In this document: positions 62,850 to 64,000 of the stretch, piece after piece
How the letters are laid out: each line of letters starts with the position of its first letter
How positions within the stretch are numbered: the stretch's first letter is position 1
NCBI GenBank assembly: GCA_965247815.1
Contig: CBDFHW010000012.1
Location: 372,001 to 436,000 of the forward strand
Length of the DNA stretch: 64,000 bases
Origin: CBDAQA01 sp965247815
GTDB lineage: Bacteria > Planctomycetota > Phycisphaerae > Tepidisphaerales > Tepidisphaeraceae
Reading direction: 5' to 3'
The notes under the pieces: model-generated
Seen by the model: only the letters and a program-made list of their open reading frames with translations
Databases searched by the model: none
Told to the model about the DNA's origin: nothing
Program-made: the position numbers and the translations under genes

Positions 62850-64000
62850 TCACGCGGCGCGACGCCCGGGCGTTGCCGCGTCCTTTATCAGCAGGCTTGT
62901 CGATTTTTCGGCCGGCAATGGCACGGCGTCGGCGAGGAACTTTCCGTTGATGGTAAATCGAAACGTCGTACCCTGGCCCGGCTTGCTCTCGACCCAGATG
63001 GTGCCGTTATAGGTCTCGATAATCGTCTTGACGCTCGACAGCCCGACGCCTTTACCCGGGATGTTCTGGACGGCCGAGCTCTTCCCGCGGCGAAAAATCC
63101 CGAACACCTTCGAGAGGTCGTCGGCCTCGATCCCGATGCCGGTGTCGCGGACGTAAAACTGCGTCTCGTCCTGCCCGGCCGAGCTGCCGACGTGAATCTC
63201 GCGAATCGGACCGTCGCCCATGTATTTGATCGCGTTGTCGATCAGATTCTGAAAAACCTGCCGGACCCGGGACCGGTCCGCGTTGAGCGCCGGGAGCGGA
63301 TTGTCGATCACCAACGCGATCTGCCGGCTCCGCAGGTCTTCTTCGAAAATTCCCGCCAGGTCGGTCACGATCGTGCCCGGCTCCACCCGTTCCATGACCT
63401 GTTGCCGGGTCTTGATCCGGGACAGTTCCAGTAGTTCTGAAATTAAATCGGTTTCGACTTCGACGTTTTTCTGAATCCGCTCGAGCCGGTGGATGATGTC
63501 CTGGTCGAACCGTTCGCGGTGCTTGGCGAGCAGCATGCCGGCCATCCCGGCGATGTTCCGCAGGGGCGCGTTCAGGTCGTGTGACACGGCCCGGATGAAG
63601 TCGTCCTTCTCGGCCATCTCGTTCGTCAACCGTCGGTTTGCCGTTTCCAATTGCCCGGTGCGCTGCTGCACCTTGGTTTCCAGCGCTGAATTGGATTCGG
63701 ACAATTTCCCGTTGGCAATATTGAGCTGGTGGTTGGCGTCGGCGAGCTGCCGGTTGCTCAGCGCCAGGTCGTCGCGTTGGTGGTGGATCTTCGTGGCCAT
63801 GTCCTGAAAGGACTGAGACAGTTCCCCGATCAGGTCGTTGCGGTCGCCGTCGAGTTTGAAGTCCAGCTTGCCCATCGCGACCCGGCGGGTGGCGGTGACC
63901 AGTCGCCGGATCGGCTTAAAAATTCCGTAAACGATGAGTGACGCGACCGGCATGCTGACCAGTACAAGCACCGCGCCCACGCCGGCGATCATCCAGGTGA
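62850..64000 (-). CDS. Sensor histidine kinase with HAMP domain (partial, N-terminus beyond window)
   Basis: The frame stays open to the right edge, so the input domain is cut off; at least 383 residues are seen. A hydrophobic segment VLVLVSMPVASLIVYGIF leads into a HAMP domain (KPIRRLVTATRRVAMGKLDF) and a long coiled coil. The dimerisation helix has H-box AVSHDLNAPLRNIAGMAG, and the ATPase has N-box QVFQNLIDNAIKYMG, G1 DTGIGIEADDL and G2 GKGVGLSSVKTI. It belongs to the phytochrome-like kinase group by its DLNAPLR box. The downstream receiver genes suggest it starts a phosphorelay leading to cyclic di-GMP synthesis. Confidence 0.9.
   Translation of the reverse strand, partial: TWMIAGVGAVLVLVSMPVASLIVYGIFKPIRRLVTATRRVAMGKLDFKLDGDRNDLIGELSQSFQDMATKIHHQRDDLALSNRQLADANHQLNIANGKLSESNSALETKVQQRTGQLETANRRLTNEMAEKDDFIRAVSHDLNAPLRNIAGMAGMLLAKHRERFDQDIIHRLERIQKNVEVETDLISELLELSRIKTRQQVMERVEPGTIVTDLAGIFEEDLRSRQIALVIDNPLPALNADRSRVRQVFQNLIDNAIKYMGDGPIREIHVGSSAGQDETQFYVRDTGIGIEADDLSKVFGIFRRGKSSAVQNIPGKGVGLSSVKTIIETYNGTIWVESKPGQGTTFRFTINGKFLADAVPLPAEKSTSLLIKDAATPGRRAA

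Overview
The window looks like a chromosomal segment of a GC-rich planctomycete, most likely of the class Phycisphaerae (Tepidisphaeraceae-like). The evidence is a PEP-CTERM tail, a giant exported protein with the planctomycete N-terminal motif LEQRALLS, a Phycisphaerae-type zinc-ribbon membrane protein, many polytopic proteins of unknown function, mixed ATG/GTG/TTG starts, and an intergenic TTTCGGATTTC-type repeat of a kind I associate with planctomycete genomes. No database was searched, so the taxonomic call is an inference.

Layout. 0-8 kb: an FAD/NAD oxidoreductase, deoC, an 800-residue ECF sigma factor fused through a membrane segment to an exported PEP-CTERM domain, a pseudopilin, and two Tat-exported ferritin-like proteins. 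8-12.5 kb: a 1431-residue secreted delta-60/PPC repeat protein, then tRNA-Val(TAC). 12.6-25 kb: polytopic membrane proteins, an SH3 protein, ispA, a class V aminotransferase, a TPR metallopeptidase, moaC and a histidine kinase. 26-36 kb: a sugar aminotransferase, a GT4 enzyme, a Flp pilin, a GH43 enzyme, an endonuclease III-like protein, a GT3 glycogen synthase with a long disordered head, small membrane proteins and an alanine racemase-like protein. 36.9-39.6 kb: a mini DHp-like protein, an HU-family protein, a DUF2383 protein, ribosomal S18 and a YqgE protein. 39.6-45.5 kb: an exopolysaccharide locus (three GT4 enzymes and a Wzy-like protein). 45.6-55.9 kb: two related lipoproteins, a DUF2752 protein, a glycogen-synthase-like GT4, TPR and HEAT proteins, a GH5 enzyme and a metal ABC ATPase.

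55.9-59 kb looks like the replication origin: a non-coding stretch with DnaA boxes, then dnaN and a DUF721/DciA-like helicase-loader gene. Dividing dnaN from dciA is a REP-associated (RAYT-type) transposase gene framed by 28-bp inverted REP palindromes. Its HUH motif appears degenerate. Genes to the left point left and genes to the right point right, as expected around an origin. 59-64 kb holds an exporter of the MsbA type and a phosphorelay cluster (sensor kinase, single-domain receiver, receiver-GGDEF).

The most unusual item is the sigma factor/PEP-CTERM fusion at 2726-5128. It would place a transcription factor on the inner face of the membrane and a sortable exported domain on the outer face.
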